Source: Pseudomonas mandelii (lineage in GTDB: Bacteria; Pseudomonadota; Gammaproteobacteria; Pseudomonadales; Pseudomonadaceae). Taken from it: DNA of 64,000 nt. The notes beneath the pieces are model-generated. The model did not search any database, was not told the origin of the DNA, and saw nothing but the letters and a program-made list of their open reading frames with translations. Both the position numbers and the translations under genes were made by a program. Of the stretch, positions 43,679-52,788 are shown in pieces. The first letter of the stretch is position 1. The number at the start of each line of letters is the position of its first letter. The DNA is taken from the NCBI RefSeq assembly GCF_900106065.1, contig NZ_LT629796.1:1302001-1366000 (forward strand), read 5' to 3'.

Positions 43679-44004
43679 ATGTCTGCCACCGGCGTGCCAG
43701 GACTGGACGTGGTGCTGGGCGGAGGTTTGCCGGAGTTTTCGTCACCGCACTGACGAGCATCGGTGTCAGTGTCAGTGTGTTGCTGACCTCGGAACTGGAA
43801 GACCGCTGCACCGACCTGCGTTTCAGCCCTTACGGCACGGCGTTTCTCACCGATGCAATCATTGTCCAGCGCTACATCGAAGTGCAGAGCCGCTTGTTGG
43901 CATCATGGCGGTGGTCAAGGTACAGGCCAGCGCCCATTCCGATGAATTGCGCCTGTACAGCATCGATGATAACGGCCTGCAGAGTTTTTCCGCTGGTCGC
44001 GTAA
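43679..44004 (+). pseudogene. Decayed KaiC-like ATPase gene
   Basis: An ATG at 43679 opens the KaiC-type N-terminus ATGVPGLDVVLGGGLPEF, which stops 20-odd codons later. In the next frame ELEDRCTDLRFSPYG and TAFLTDAIIVQRYIEVQSRL give a KaiC C-terminal region, and a further frame change at about 43897 continues with VVKVQASAHSDELRLYSIDD. Walker motifs and most of both ATPase domains are missing. So the gene, normally near 490 codons, was shortened by a large internal deletion and then frameshifted. Confidence 0.75.
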
Positions 44005-44040
44005 TGCTTGCGCGACGATCCCCCCGAACCGGAGCGCCCT

Positions 44041-44628
44041 ATGCCGTTGTTGTCCCTGCCCTGCAAACGCTTGACGCTGGCGGTGCTCGCCCCCGAACAG
44101 GCGGCGCTGGAAAGCGATTTCTACCGGCGCAACCAAAGGCACCTTGCCCGGTGGTCGCCGATTCGCCCTTCCGACTACCACAGCCCTGAAAACATTCGTC
44201 CGCGCCTTGAGGTGCAAGCCAGTGCATTCGAGGCTGGCCTGGCGGTGCATTTCGCGCTACTGGACCCGGACAACGGCCAGATGATCGGCGCCTGCAATTT
44301 CAGCGGCATCACTCGCGGAGCGTTTCAGGCGTGTTATCTCGGTTACCACATCGACGAATCCCGTCAGGGCCAAGGCTTAATGCAGGAAGCACTGGAAGCA
44401 GGCATCGGCTACATGTTCGATGAGCAGAAACTGCACCGGATCATGGCCAATTACATCCCCGGCAACGAACGCAGCGCGCGGCTGCTGGAACGTCTGGGAT
44501 TTGAACGTGAAGGCTACGCCAAGGCCTACCTGAGTATCGCCGGGCGCTGGCAGGATCACGTGTTGACCGCGTTGATCAATGATCGCTTTGAAACCCCGGA
44601 ACAGCGCTGGTCCAGGCGCCTCTCGTAA
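44041..44628 (+). CDS. rimJ: GNAT acetyltransferase, RimJ/RimL type
   Basis: 195-residue acetyl-CoA-dependent N-acetyltransferase. The acetyl-CoA loop is GYHIDESRQGQGLMQEALE (R/Q-x-x-G-x-G/A form) and the later MANYIPGNERSARLLERLGF is typical of the RimJ/RimL group acting on protein alpha-amino groups, such as ribosomal proteins. The ATG at 44041 has GGAG upstream. RimJ is the likeliest symbol from the KLHRIMANYIPGN pattern, but substrate specificity is not visible. It stands alone between the KaiC remnant and the glycosyltransferase gene. Confidence 0.85.
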   Translation: MPLLSLPCKRLTLAVLAPEQAALESDFYRRNQRHLARWSPIRPSDYHSPENIRPRLEVQASAFEAGLAVHFALLDPDNGQMIGACNFSGITRGAFQACYLGYHIDESRQGQGLMQEALEAGIGYMFDEQKLHRIMANYIPGNERSARLLERLGFEREGYAKAYLSIAGRWQDHVLTALINDRFETPEQRWSRRLS

Positions 44629-44712
44629 TATTTCGCGGCCGTTCACAATTCATTAAGCATTCGCACCGTATGCTCGGGCTTCCCGGTCCACCTGCTCGGT
44701 AGCCAGAAGCCT

Positions 44713-46152
44713 ATGTCGCGTCCCGCCACTTCACTGTTCCTGCTGGCCGCCCTGCTGTTTTTCTTTGCCTTGGGCAATCATCAACTGCAAGGGTCCACCG
44801 AGGCCCGGGTGGCCGGGATCGCCATGCAGATGCACTTGGACAACGACTGGGTGACGCCCCGTTTGTTCGGCGAACCGTTTCTGGAAAAACCACCTTTGAG
44901 CTTGTGGCTCGATGCCGGCGCCATCCGTGCATTTGGCGGCACGCCGTGGGCGGTGCGACTGGCCTCGGCGTTCGCCGGGCTGTTCAGCGTGATGCTGTTG
45001 TACGCGATGCTGCGGCGGATCGGCCGGTCCAAGGCGATTGCCTGGACGGCGGGAATCTTTCTGGCAACCATGGCCAGTTATTGGAGCAACGTGCGCGGCG
45101 TCGGTGAAGACGCGTTGCTCGCCCTCGGCGTGACCCTGGCGTTGCTGGCGTTCTTTCAGGGGCAACGTCAATCGACGCCCGGCAACGCGCTGCTGTTCGC
45201 CTCGGGAATCGCTATCGCCACACTGAGCAAAGGCGTCCTAGGCCTGGCGATGCCGGGCGTGGTGATTTTCGCCTATCTGCTGGCCGAGACCTTGATGGAC
45301 AGGCGCCTGAAAATCCACGACTGGTTGCGTCCCGGTTTACTGACACTGGCTGGATTGATCCCGCTGATGATTTGGCTCGCCGTGCTGTACCAGCATGGTG
45401 GCGCGCAGGCCGTGGGGGAAGTGCTGCTGACCAACAGTGTCGGGCGCTTCAGTGGATCCTTCGTCGAGGCCGGGCATTACGAACCGTACTACTACTACCT
45501 GGCCAAGTTGCCCCAGGCGTTTCTGCCGTGGAATATTCTGGTGTACCTGGGGCTGTGGCATTTTCGCAAACGCCTGATGGCCAATCGTTACTTGCTGTTT
45601 TTCACCCTGTGGATCGTGGCGCAGTTTGTGATGCTGACATTGGCGTCGAGCAAGCGCACGGTGTATCTCATGTCGATGACGCCTGCGGCGGCGGTGATTG
45701 CGGCGGAGTATGCGGGCGTTCTGTTCGAGCGGCTGAAGATGCGCGAAGGGGCCTCGAACCTTTTGGGGCACATCGCACGGCATCGACGCGGCGCAGCCGT
45801 TGGCGTGATCGCGTTGGTGATTGGCAGCTACCTGGCCGCCGCTCAATGGGCGCTGCCCCATGCGGACCGCAAACTGTCCTTCCTGCCGTTGACTGCACAG
45901 ATCCAGACGATGCAGGCCAACGGGCAACACATCGCCCTGTTCCAGGCCAACGAACGGGTGGGCGGTGCCAGCGTGTTCTACACCCGACAAGTGCTCAAGG
46001 GCCTGAACACCGAGGCGCAACTGCATGAGTTTCTGGCGGCCTCACCCACCAACGTGGCGGTCATGTCTGGTGAAATCGAACCGGCCGCGCCGTTGAAAGT
46101 GCTCAAGAGCATGAAGGTGGGGCGTCAGGCTTACTACTTTGTGAACCAATAA
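44713..46152 (+). CDS. ArnT-like membrane glycosyltransferase (GT83/PMT family)
   Basis: 479-residue polytopic transferase with about 12 hydrophobic segments in the first 370 residues. The family signature is at the N-terminus: EARVAGIAMQMHLDNDWVTP and GEPFLEKPPLSLWLDAG, containing the acidic and PPL motifs that bind the undecaprenyl-phosphate-sugar donor. Relatives add aminoarabinose or other sugars to lipid A. The C-terminal periplasmic domain is short (about 90 residues) compared with full ArnT (about 550 total), so this is an ArnT-like protein and not ArnT. It overlaps the convergent PAP2 gene by 50 bases. Confidence 0.88.
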   Translation: MSRPATSLFLLAALLFFFALGNHQLQGSTEARVAGIAMQMHLDNDWVTPRLFGEPFLEKPPLSLWLDAGAIRAFGGTPWAVRLASAFAGLFSVMLLYAMLRRIGRSKAIAWTAGIFLATMASYWSNVRGVGEDALLALGVTLALLAFFQGQRQSTPGNALLFASGIAIATLSKGVLGLAMPGVVIFAYLLAETLMDRRLKIHDWLRPGLLTLAGLIPLMIWLAVLYQHGGAQAVGEVLLTNSVGRFSGSFVEAGHYEPYYYYLAKLPQAFLPWNILVYLGLWHFRKRLMANRYLLFFTLWIVAQFVMLTLASSKRTVYLMSMTPAAAVIAAEYAGVLFERLKMREGASNLLGHIARHRRGAAVGVIALVIGSYLAAAQWALPHADRKLSFLPLTAQIQTMQANGQHIALFQANERVGGASVFYTRQVLKGLNTEAQLHEFLAASPTNVAVMSGEIEPAAPLKVLKSMKVGRQAYYFVNQ

Positions 46153-46996
46153 GCGGCTCGGCGTGCGGCGCTTCAGCCTTTTGCAGCACCGGCATCTCCA
46201 GCAGCGCTCGTCCGTAAAATGGCAACGCCGTCAGCAAACAGGCCAGCCACACGAAGATCCCGGCCCAAAAGGTGTGGGACATGTAGTGCCAGCCTTGCAG
46301 GACACGTGTCGTGCCATAGACGAAACCGAGCAGCAACGCTCCGTACATCAGCGCCTTGGAGTAGCGCCAGCGGTAGCGGCGAGCCACGAAATACAGCGCG
46401 AGCATGGTAAAACCGCCGGAAGCATGGCCACCCGGCCAGCAACGGCCATCACCGGCCTCCCTGAACAGCTGGAAGTTGTTGTACCACTCCACGTGGGGCA
46501 ATTTCCCACCGTAGAGGGTTGTTTCGATCGGGCAGTACACGCTGGTGTGCGCCTTGAGGAAATGGATCACGCCGGTGCAGATGGCAAATGCGAAGACGAC
46601 GAACAGAAAATCCCGACGATGTTCGTTGGCAAATCGCAACACCGATGCCGCCTTGCTCCGCTCCAGAAAACCACCGAGGCGAGGATGCTTTGAAGTGTTG
46701 ATCAGCGGCCAGACAAACGACAGCATCGCACCGATCAAGGCAATCTCGGCGGTCCAGTTCGGAATGATGCGCGCCCACTTGTGGGTGAGCTTTTCGAAGA
46801 AGTGAACCTTGTCGAGCGGGAAGATCTGAGCGACCGGATCAAACAGAAGATTACTGAAGGCGATGTCGATCCGGGTCATGTCGAACATCAGGAAAACCAA
46901 GGCCGCGCAGGCCAACGGGATACCGAAGTTCGCCCAGTAAAAGCGGTTGCGGGAAGAAGTCAGCATCGTCTGTCCTGATACAGAGGAAAATTTCAT
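46103..46996 (-). CDS. PAP2-family phosphatase (LpxE-like)
   Basis: 297-residue inner-membrane phosphatase with about six hydrophobic segments. The PAP2 motifs are HTSVYCPIETT, GRCWPGGHASGG (PSGH variant PGGH) and TRVLQGWHYMSHTFWAG with the catalytic His. Family members remove phosphate from lipid A, undecaprenyl pyrophosphate or phosphatidylglycerol phosphate. Its start overlaps the stop of the histidine phosphatase gene (ATGA), and it converges with the ArnT-like gene. That setting favours a lipid A or other envelope-lipid substrate. Confidence 0.88.
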   Translation of the reverse strand: MKFSSVSGQTMLTSSRNRFYWANFGIPLACAALVFLMFDMTRIDIAFSNLLFDPVAQIFPLDKVHFFEKLTHKWARIIPNWTAEIALIGAMLSFVWPLINTSKHPRLGGFLERSKAASVLRFANEHRRDFLFVVFAFAICTGVIHFLKAHTSVYCPIETTLYGGKLPHVEWYNNFQLFREAGDGRCWPGGHASGGFTMLALYFVARRYRWRYSKALMYGALLLGFVYGTTRVLQGWHYMSHTFWAGIFVWLACLLTALPFYGRALLEMPVLQKAEAPHAEPLIGSQSSKPDAPPSCS

Positions 46997-47685
46997 TCGG
47001 TGGTCACCGAACGCCAGTCAGAGGCTTCAATGAAGCCGAGCATTTTCGGTGTCAGAGGTTTTCTGGCGGAAATAAACAATGAAGCGCCATAACCGAGCGT
47101 GGAGGTCGACACCTTGAGGTCTTTTTCAAGTTGCGCCATGCATTCGCTGTGGGTCACCAGGATCAAATTGCGACCCGCCACTTTGTGCGCCAGGGCATCG
47201 CGCAGCATCGTGCCCTTGCAGCTCACCAGCCAGTCCTCGCCCACACCGACCTTGTTGAACATGTAGCCGGCCGTCTGTGACGTGCGCATCATCGGACTGT
47301 TGTAGATATCGGTCTTGTCCAACCCCAACTGTTCGAACCGCGCACCGACACTGACCGCGACGCTGCGCGAGCGATCGGTAATGCCATCGTTGCCACTCAG
47401 GCACGCGGCTTTCGAGTGATCGCAGCGCTCGACATGGCGGACCAGCACGATGACGTCGCCTTTGGCCCATTCGGTGGCCAACGTTCGTGCGCCGGCCACA
47501 TTGCCATGGGCCAGGTCAGGCACAGCGGCCGGCTGCAACAGCCATACGATCAATGGAGTGACCAGCAGCGCCGAGGCCAGCACCACTACGGTGTTTCGAT
47601 GGCGGGTCAAACAGCTCAGGTTAATTGAGCGTTTTATCCCGAACAGACTCAGTCTCAATTCCACATCAAGCCGCCTCGCCGGCAT
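46993..47685 (-). CDS. Histidine phosphatase family protein (Ais-like), membrane-anchored
   Basis: 230 residues. An N-terminal hydrophobic segment (VVVLASALLVTPLIVWLL) anchors or exports it. The catalytic core has the phospho-His motif VLVRHVERCDH, the second Arg in SPMMRTSQTA and the second His in ILVTHSECM. These match Ais/PmrG-type phosphatases that dephosphorylate LPS core heptose. It is translationally coupled to the PAP2 gene, supporting a joint role in envelope phosphate removal. The ATG at 47685 has only a weak ribosome site, so a downstream GTG start is possible. Confidence 0.85.
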   Translation of the reverse strand: MPARRLDVELRLSLFGIKRSINLSCLTRHRNTVVVLASALLVTPLIVWLLQPAAVPDLAHGNVAGARTLATEWAKGDVIVLVRHVERCDHSKAACLSGNDGITDRSRSVAVSVGARFEQLGLDKTDIYNSPMMRTSQTAGYMFNKVGVGEDWLVSCKGTMLRDALAHKVAGRNLILVTHSECMAQLEKDLKVSTSTLGYGASLFISARKPLTPKMLGFIEASDWRSVTTE

Positions 47686-47927
47686 GCACCATTGTTATTC
47701 GAAGCCGCGAGGGTAGAGAGGCGCGCGTCGGCAGCCGGTGAAACCCATGTGAAAAAAAGCTTAAGCCGCTCACAAAAACCTTGTTACAGAATCAGTCCGA
47801 CAAAAACCTTTCAGCTCTCGCGATTGCTGCCGATACAGGCCTGCTACACACCCTTGCTGGCACCTAAAAAAACAACAATCTTCCAGCCAACTGACGATCG
47901 AAAGCGCAACGTTCCTGGAGGAATTTG

Positions 47928-49847
47928 ATGAATAGCTGGTTCGGCAACATCAGCGTGAACATGAAACTGGGCCTGGGGTTCGGCCTGGTCCTGGCACTGA
48001 CCTGCGTACTGGCCCTGACCGGCTGGACGAGCCTGGGCGGGTTGATTGACCGCAGCAACTGGATGAGCGACATCACCCAGCTCAACTCCGGCTTGACCAA
48101 GCTTCGTGTGGTTCGCCTGCAATACATGCTGACCAACGGCGACGAAACCGCCGCTCAGAACGTACAGACCACCCTTGACGCCTTTTCCGCTCAGCAACAA
48201 TCGCTGTTGTCGAAGTTCAAGAGCCCGGAAAACCTCAAGCTGCTCAAAGAGCAAGGCACTTACATCGACGCTTACAAGACGTCGCTGAACAAAATGCGCA
48301 GCGCCTACCGCACCGGCAACAGCGCCCGCGACACCATGGCCGCCAATGCTGAAACAGCCAGCACGCTAATCGACGCCATCAGCACCCGCGTGCAACAAAT
48401 GCCCCTGAGTGACCAGCGTTTCGAACAATTCCAGGCCGTCACCACCGCCAAGGAAGCATTCATCCTGGCCCGCTACGAAGTGCGCGGCTACACCGCCACC
48501 ACCAATGCCGAGACCGAGCAAAAAGCCGTCGCCCAACTGGATTCAGCAATTGCCAGCCTGAAGCCGCTGAACGTGCATTTCGCCGAGACCCAGCAAGATG
48601 CCCTGCGTCAGCTGGAAACCGCACTGGGCAATTACCGCAGCGCGTTGATCGCCTATAAAACCGCCAACAGCGATGCCGTGCAGGCGCGCAAGGAAATGAC
48701 CGACCAGGGCGCCGCCATCGTGACCCTGAGCGAGCAGCTGTATCAGATCCAGCTCGACCGTCGCGACGCCGAAAGCGCCCAGGCGCGCACACTGCAGTTG
48801 ATCAGCACATTGCTGGCATTGCTGGTGGGCATCATTGCAGCCGTGATCATCACCCGTCAGATCACCGGCCCGCTACGCGACACCCTGGCCGTGGTCGAAC
48901 GCATCGCCAGCGGCGACCTGTCCCAAGACGTCAAAGTGACGCGCCGCGATGAACTCGGCGTGTTGCAGCAAGGCATCGCACGCATGGGCGTGACCCTGCG
49001 TGACTTGATCAGCGGCATCCGCGACGGTGTGACCCAGATCGCCAGCGCTGCCGAGGAACTGTCCGCCGTCACCGAGCAAACCAGTGCCGGCGTCAACAGC
49101 CAGAAGATCGAAACCGATCAAGTGGCCACCGCCATGCACGAGATGACGGCCACCGTGCAGGAAGTCGCGCGCAATGCCGAAGAAGCCTCCCAGGCCGCAG
49201 CCGCCGCTGATGGTGAAGCCCGCGAAGGCGATAAAGTGGTCAACGAAGCCATCGCCCAGATCGAACGCCTGGCCACTGAAGTGGCGCGCTCCACCGAAGC
49301 CATGAGTGTGCTGCAACAGGAAAGCGACAAGATCGGCAGCGTCATGGACGTGATCAAGGCCGTCGCCGAACAGACCAACCTGCTGGCCCTCAACGCCGCC
49401 ATTGAAGCCGCGCGCGCCGGTGAAGCCGGTCGTGGTTTTGCGGTGGTTGCCGACGAAGTCCGTGGCCTGGCCCAGCGCACACAGAAGTCCACCGAGGAAA
49501 TCGAAGGCCTGGTGGCCGGTCTGCAGAATGGCACCCAACAAGTGTCGACCGTGATGAACAACAGCCGCGCCCTGACCGACAGCAGCGTGGCCCTGACCCG
49601 CAAGGCTGGCACGTCGCTGGAAAACATCACCCGCACGGTGTCCAACATCCAGTCGATGAACCAGCAGATCGCTGCCGCCGCCGAGCAACAAAGCGCCGTG
49701 GCCGAAGAAATCAGCCGCAGCATCATCAACGTGCGCGACGTGTCGGAGCAAACCGCCGCCGCCAGCGATGAAACGGCCAAGTCCAGTGTTGAGCTGGCGC
49801 GGTTGGGGAATCAGTTGCAGATGATGGTCAGTCACTTCAGGGTTTAA
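47928..49847 (+). CDS. Methyl-accepting chemotaxis protein with helical bimodular (HBM-like) sensor
   Basis: 639-residue transmembrane chemoreceptor. TM1 (about 10-32), a periplasmic helical sensor of about 250 residues (32-285), TM2 (about 287-309), HAMP ([20 protein letters not shown]) and the signalling hairpin with the invariant [19 protein letters not shown]. The sensor length fits the HBM class seen in McpS, which binds TCA-cycle acids; specificity is not readable. CTGGAGGAA precedes the ATG; a TTG one codon earlier is the alternative. No C-terminal CheR-binding pentapeptide is present. Confidence 0.92.
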   Translation: MNSWFGNISVNMKLGLGFGLVLALTCVLALTGWTSLGGLIDRSNWMSDITQLNSGLTKLRVVRLQYMLTNGDETAAQNVQTTLDAFSAQQQSLLSKFKSPENLKLLKEQGTYIDAYKTSLNKMRSAYRTGNSARDTMAANAETASTLIDAISTRVQQMPLSDQRFEQFQAVTTAKEAFILARYEVRGYTATTNAETEQKAVAQLDSAIASLKPLNVHFAETQQDALRQLETALGNYRSALIAYKTANSDAVQARKEMTDQGAAIVTLSEQLYQIQLDRRDAESAQARTLQLISTLLALLVGIIAAVIITRQITGPLRDTLAVVERIASGDLSQDVKVTRRDELGVLQQGIARMGVTLRDLISGIRDGVTQIASAAEELSAVTEQTSAGVNSQKIETDQVATAMHEMTATVQEVARNAEEASQAAAAADGEAREGDKVVNEAIAQIERLATEVARSTEAMSVLQQESDKIGSVMDVIKAVAEQTNLLALNAAIEAARAGEAGRGFAVVADEVRGLAQRTQKSTEEIEGLVAGLQNGTQQVSTVMNNSRALTDSSVALTRKAGTSLENITRTVSNIQSMNQQIAAAAEQQSAVAEEISRSIINVRDVSEQTAAASDETAKSSVELARLGNQLQMMVSHFRV

Positions 49848-49872
49848 AGCACCGCCGCTCTCCAGCCCCGCA

Positions 49873-49901
49873 GAAGCCCTTTAAATAAAGGGCTTCGTCA
49901 T
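49873..49901 (+). terminator. Terminator after the chemoreceptor gene
   Basis: GAAGCCCTTT-AAAT-AAAGGGCTTC perfect 10-base-pair stem, then GTCATTTTT, 25 bases after the stop codon. Confidence 0.85.
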
Positions 49902-49964
49902 TTTTACGGAGCGTTTATCCGTCCGTAACGCTCACGGGTGATTTGGAGGAACTGATGAAGCTTT

Positions 49965-50333
49965 TTACAGGCAGATCGCGTTGGTAAACACCAACCGGTT
50001 GCCGAACGGATCACTAATGGTCATGTCCTGGCTTCCCCAGGGCATGGCCTGGATCTGCGGGTGCGAAAACGGATACGCCTTCGCCAGCAGTTGCTGCTGG
50101 AAGGCCTCGAGCTCATCGGTCTCGATGCGCAGGGCCGAACCCGGCGTGCCGTCGCCATGGTGCTCGGACAGGTGCAGCACGCATTCGCCACGGGAGACTT
50201 GCAGGTACAGCGGGGAATTCGGCTCGAAGCGATGCTGCCAGTCGACGGTGAATCCCAGAAAGTCGACGTAGAATTCCAATGCCTTGGCCTCGTCGAAAAT
50301 CCGCAGGATCGGGGTGGTTTTGCCGAAGCTCAT
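49965..50333 (-). CDS. Glyoxalase/bleomycin-resistance fold protein
   Basis: 122-residue single-domain vicinal-oxygen-chelate protein: PILRIFDEAKALEFYVDFLG, ECVLHLSEHHGDGTPGSA and the last beta-strand TISDPFGNRLVFTNA. His/Glu residues that could bind a metal are in LHLSEHH. It resembles the glyoxalase superfamily proteins annotated as bleomycin-resistance-like; the true substrate is unknown. I prefer the ATG at 50333, which has GGGAG upstream, over a start nine codons earlier. Confidence 0.85.
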   Translation of the reverse strand: MSFGKTTPILRIFDEAKALEFYVDFLGFTVDWQHRFEPNSPLYLQVSRGECVLHLSEHHGDGTPGSALRIETDELEAFQQQLLAKAYPFSHPQIQAMPWGSQDMTISDPFGNRLVFTNAICL

Positions 50334-50453
50334 TGGGTTGCTCCCTGACTGAAAAGACACCCGTTGAAGTTGGGCTGGATGTCAGCGCTTCGGCTTGGCG
50401 CTGACATTCTTTAATCGCAATGTGCCATCACTGTGACGTATTTCTCGGAATCA

Positions 50454-51911
50454 CTACTGAAACCCGTCACGCAAATCCCCTTCCCGCGCCAGAAACCGCC
50501 CTTCCCGTTTCCCGTTCGCCTGGCCATCGCTGTAACTCAACACGCCGTTGACCCATACACCTTCAATCCCCTCGGCCGCCTGTTGCGGGTCACTGAAGTC
50601 CGCCACGTCGCGAATGCTCAGCGGATCGAACAACACCAGGTCCGCCCAATGCCCTTCACGAATCTCACCCCTTTGCTTCAAGCCGAAACGCGCCGCCGAC
50701 AATCCGGTCATTTTGTGTACGGCGGTATGCAGCGGAAACAGGCCGACGTCGCGACTGAAATGTCCAAGCACACGTGGGAAAGCGCCCCACAAGCGCGGAT
50801 GCGGGAACGGATCTTCCGGCAATCCGTCGGACCCCACCATCGACAAGGGATGGGCAAGGATTTTTCGCACATCGGCCTCGTCCATGCCGTAGTACACCGC
50901 GCCGGCCGGTTGCAGACGGCGTGCAGCATCAAGCAACGGCACGCTCCATTCGGCGGCGATGTCCATCAAGTCGCGGCCGCCCAATTCCGGGTGTGGCGTG
51001 GACCAGGTGATGGTGATGCGATGGGCGTCGGTGACTTGCTTGAGGTCCAGGGTCGAAGAACTCGCCGCGTAGGGATAACAATCGCAGCCCACCGGGTGAG
51101 TTTTCGCCGCTTCCTCAAGCGAGGCCAGCAATTGCGGACTGCGCCCCCAGTTACCGGCCCCCGCGCATTTGAGGTGGGAAATGATCACCGGGGAGTTCGC
51201 ATGCCGGCCGATCTGGAACGCCTCGTCCATCGCCTCCAGCACCGGTTCGAATTCACTGCGCAAATGGGTGGTGTACACGGCGCCGAACGCCGTCAGCTCT
51301 TCAGTCAGTTGCATCACTTCGTCGGTGGACGCCGAGAACGCGCTGGCGTAGGCCAGACCGGTGGATAACCCCAAGGCGCCCGCCTCAAGACTTTCACGCA
51401 ACTGCTCGCGCATCGCGCTGATTTCATCAGGCGTGGCGGTGCGAAATAGGTCGTCGAGATGGTTGCTGCGCAACGCGGTGTGGCCCACCAGCGCGGCGAC
51501 GTTCAGCGTAGTGTTCGCCGCTTCGACCGCTGCGCGGTAAGCGCTGAACGTCGGATAAGCGAAGGCTGCCGAGGTGCCGAGCAGGTTCATCGGATCGGGC
51601 GGATCGCCACGCAGGCTCACCGGTGACGCGCTGATCCCGCAGTTGCCGACAATCACCGTGGTCACGCCCTGGCTGAGTTTGGGCAGCATCTGCGGCTGGC
51701 GGATCACCACCGTGTCGTCATGGGTGTGCACGTCGATAAAACCCGGCGCCAGCACGCGGCCGGCAGCGTCGATTTCCTCGCGGGCGGTCGCCTCATGCAA
51801 GTCGCCGATGCGCGCGATGCGGCCGTTCTGAATCGCCACATCGGCGGGGTAACCGGGGCTGTTGCTGCCATCGATGACCAAAGCGTTGCGGATCAGCGTG
51901 TCGTACATCAT
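50454..51911 (-). CDS. N-acyl-D-amino-acid deacylase (D-aminoacylase)
   Basis: 485-residue amidohydrolase-superfamily enzyme that hydrolyses N-acyl-D-amino acids. Metal ligands in FIDVHTHDD, NCGISASPVS, TGLAYASAFSAS, TTHLRSE, HLKCAG and the late MVGSDGLPEDP (catalytic Asp) are all in order. Length is normal for the family. The start is ATG-ATG at 51911 with GGGAG before it. It lies one base after the RpiR regulator gene, which is in turn followed upstream by a GntP-like permease, so uptake, regulation and hydrolysis are in one unit. Confidence 0.92.
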   Translation of the reverse strand: MMYDTLIRNALVIDGSNSPGYPADVAIQNGRIARIGDLHEATAREEIDAAGRVLAPGFIDVHTHDDTVVIRQPQMLPKLSQGVTTVIVGNCGISASPVSLRGDPPDPMNLLGTSAAFAYPTFSAYRAAVEAANTTLNVAALVGHTALRSNHLDDLFRTATPDEISAMREQLRESLEAGALGLSTGLAYASAFSASTDEVMQLTEELTAFGAVYTTHLRSEFEPVLEAMDEAFQIGRHANSPVIISHLKCAGAGNWGRSPQLLASLEEAAKTHPVGCDCYPYAASSSTLDLKQVTDAHRITITWSTPHPELGGRDLMDIAAEWSVPLLDAARRLQPAGAVYYGMDEADVRKILAHPLSMVGSDGLPEDPFPHPRLWGAFPRVLGHFSRDVGLFPLHTAVHKMTGLSAARFGLKQRGEIREGHWADLVLFDPLSIRDVADFSDPQQAAEGIEGVWVNGVLSYSDGQANGKREGRFLAREGDLRDGFQ

Positions 51912-51912
51912 G

Positions 51913-52773
51913 TCAGTCTCCCAGCGGCAAACGATCGTCGCCGCCGCGGTAATCGTCCAGGGCGAGTTTGATCCGCCGCAGACGTTCTTGATTGTCTTCA
52001 GGGTTGGCCAGCGCGAGCTCGGTGGCAAGCACGTCGATGGCCAGCAGCATGCCGTAGCGCGCCGCCGTCGGTTTGTAGATAAACGAGGTTTCGACGCCTT
52101 GCAGCGGCAGCAGCACATCGGCCAATTGCGCCAGCGGTGAGTCGGCCCGGGTGATGGCGATAATCCGTGCACCGTAGTTGCGGGCCAGTTCGACGGCGTC
52201 GATGAGTTCGGGGGTGATGCCGGTCAGCGAGCAGGCAATGACCGCGCGTTCGGCATCAAGGCTGGCGGCGGTGACGCGCATCATCACCGGGTCGTGGCAC
52301 GCCGCAATCGGGTAGCCAAATCGCACCAGCCGCACTTGCAGCTCATCGCTGCACAAGGTTGAACAACCGCCCAGGCCGAATGCATGAATCATCCGCGCCT
52401 TGCCCAGCAGTTTCACGGCATCGGCGAACCGCGACTCGTCGAACGCCGACAGATGCTGACGCAGGGTCGACTCGATATCGCCGACGATCTGCCCATAGAA
52501 CGCCGACTGATCCGGCGTCCCCGCCGGGTCAAGGAAGCGGCTGCCGACGCCGCTGGCCTGGGCCAGTTGCAGGCGCAGATCACGCAGGTCGCGACAGCCC
52601 ACCGTGCGGGCAAACCGCGACAGCGTGGCGGTGCTGACCTCCGCCCTCTGCGCCAGCTCATCGAGGCTGGCGGCGGAGGCAAAGCCGACGTCGTTGAGCA
52701 TCAGCCGCGCGATGCGTCCTTCACCGGCGCTGAAGGAATCCTGGCGGGCGCGGATCTGGTAGAGGATGTCCAT
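51913..52773 (-). CDS. RpiR-family regulator (HTH + SIS domain)
   Basis: 286 residues. The N-terminal HTH_6 domain (LDELAQRAEVSTATLSRFAR, TVGCRDLRDLRLQLAQ) is followed by a SIS sugar-phosphate-binding domain (MIHAFGLGGCSTLCSDELQV, ERAVIACSLTGITPELIDAV). Such regulators usually sense a phosphosugar or amino sugar. It sits between the permease gene and the deacylase gene in the same direction. The ligand could be a muropeptide-like or D-amino acid derivative, given its neighbours; that is inference. Confidence 0.9.
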   Translation of the reverse strand: MDILYQIRARQDSFSAGEGRIARLMLNDVGFASAASLDELAQRAEVSTATLSRFARTVGCRDLRDLRLQLAQASGVGSRFLDPAGTPDQSAFYGQIVGDIESTLRQHLSAFDESRFADAVKLLGKARMIHAFGLGGCSTLCSDELQVRLVRFGYPIAACHDPVMMRVTAASLDAERAVIACSLTGITPELIDAVELARNYGARIIAITRADSPLAQLADVLLPLQGVETSFIYKPTAARYGMLLAIDVLATELALANPEDNQERLRRIKLALDDYRGGDDRLPLGD

Positions 52774-52788
52774 GGCAGGCGGCTCCGG

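Noticed and set aside
43557..44189. A 210-codon plus-strand frame across the KaiC remnant
   Set aside because: Only its middle (from about 43897) has KaiC-like sequence; the rest is out-of-frame and overlaps the acetyltransferase gene.
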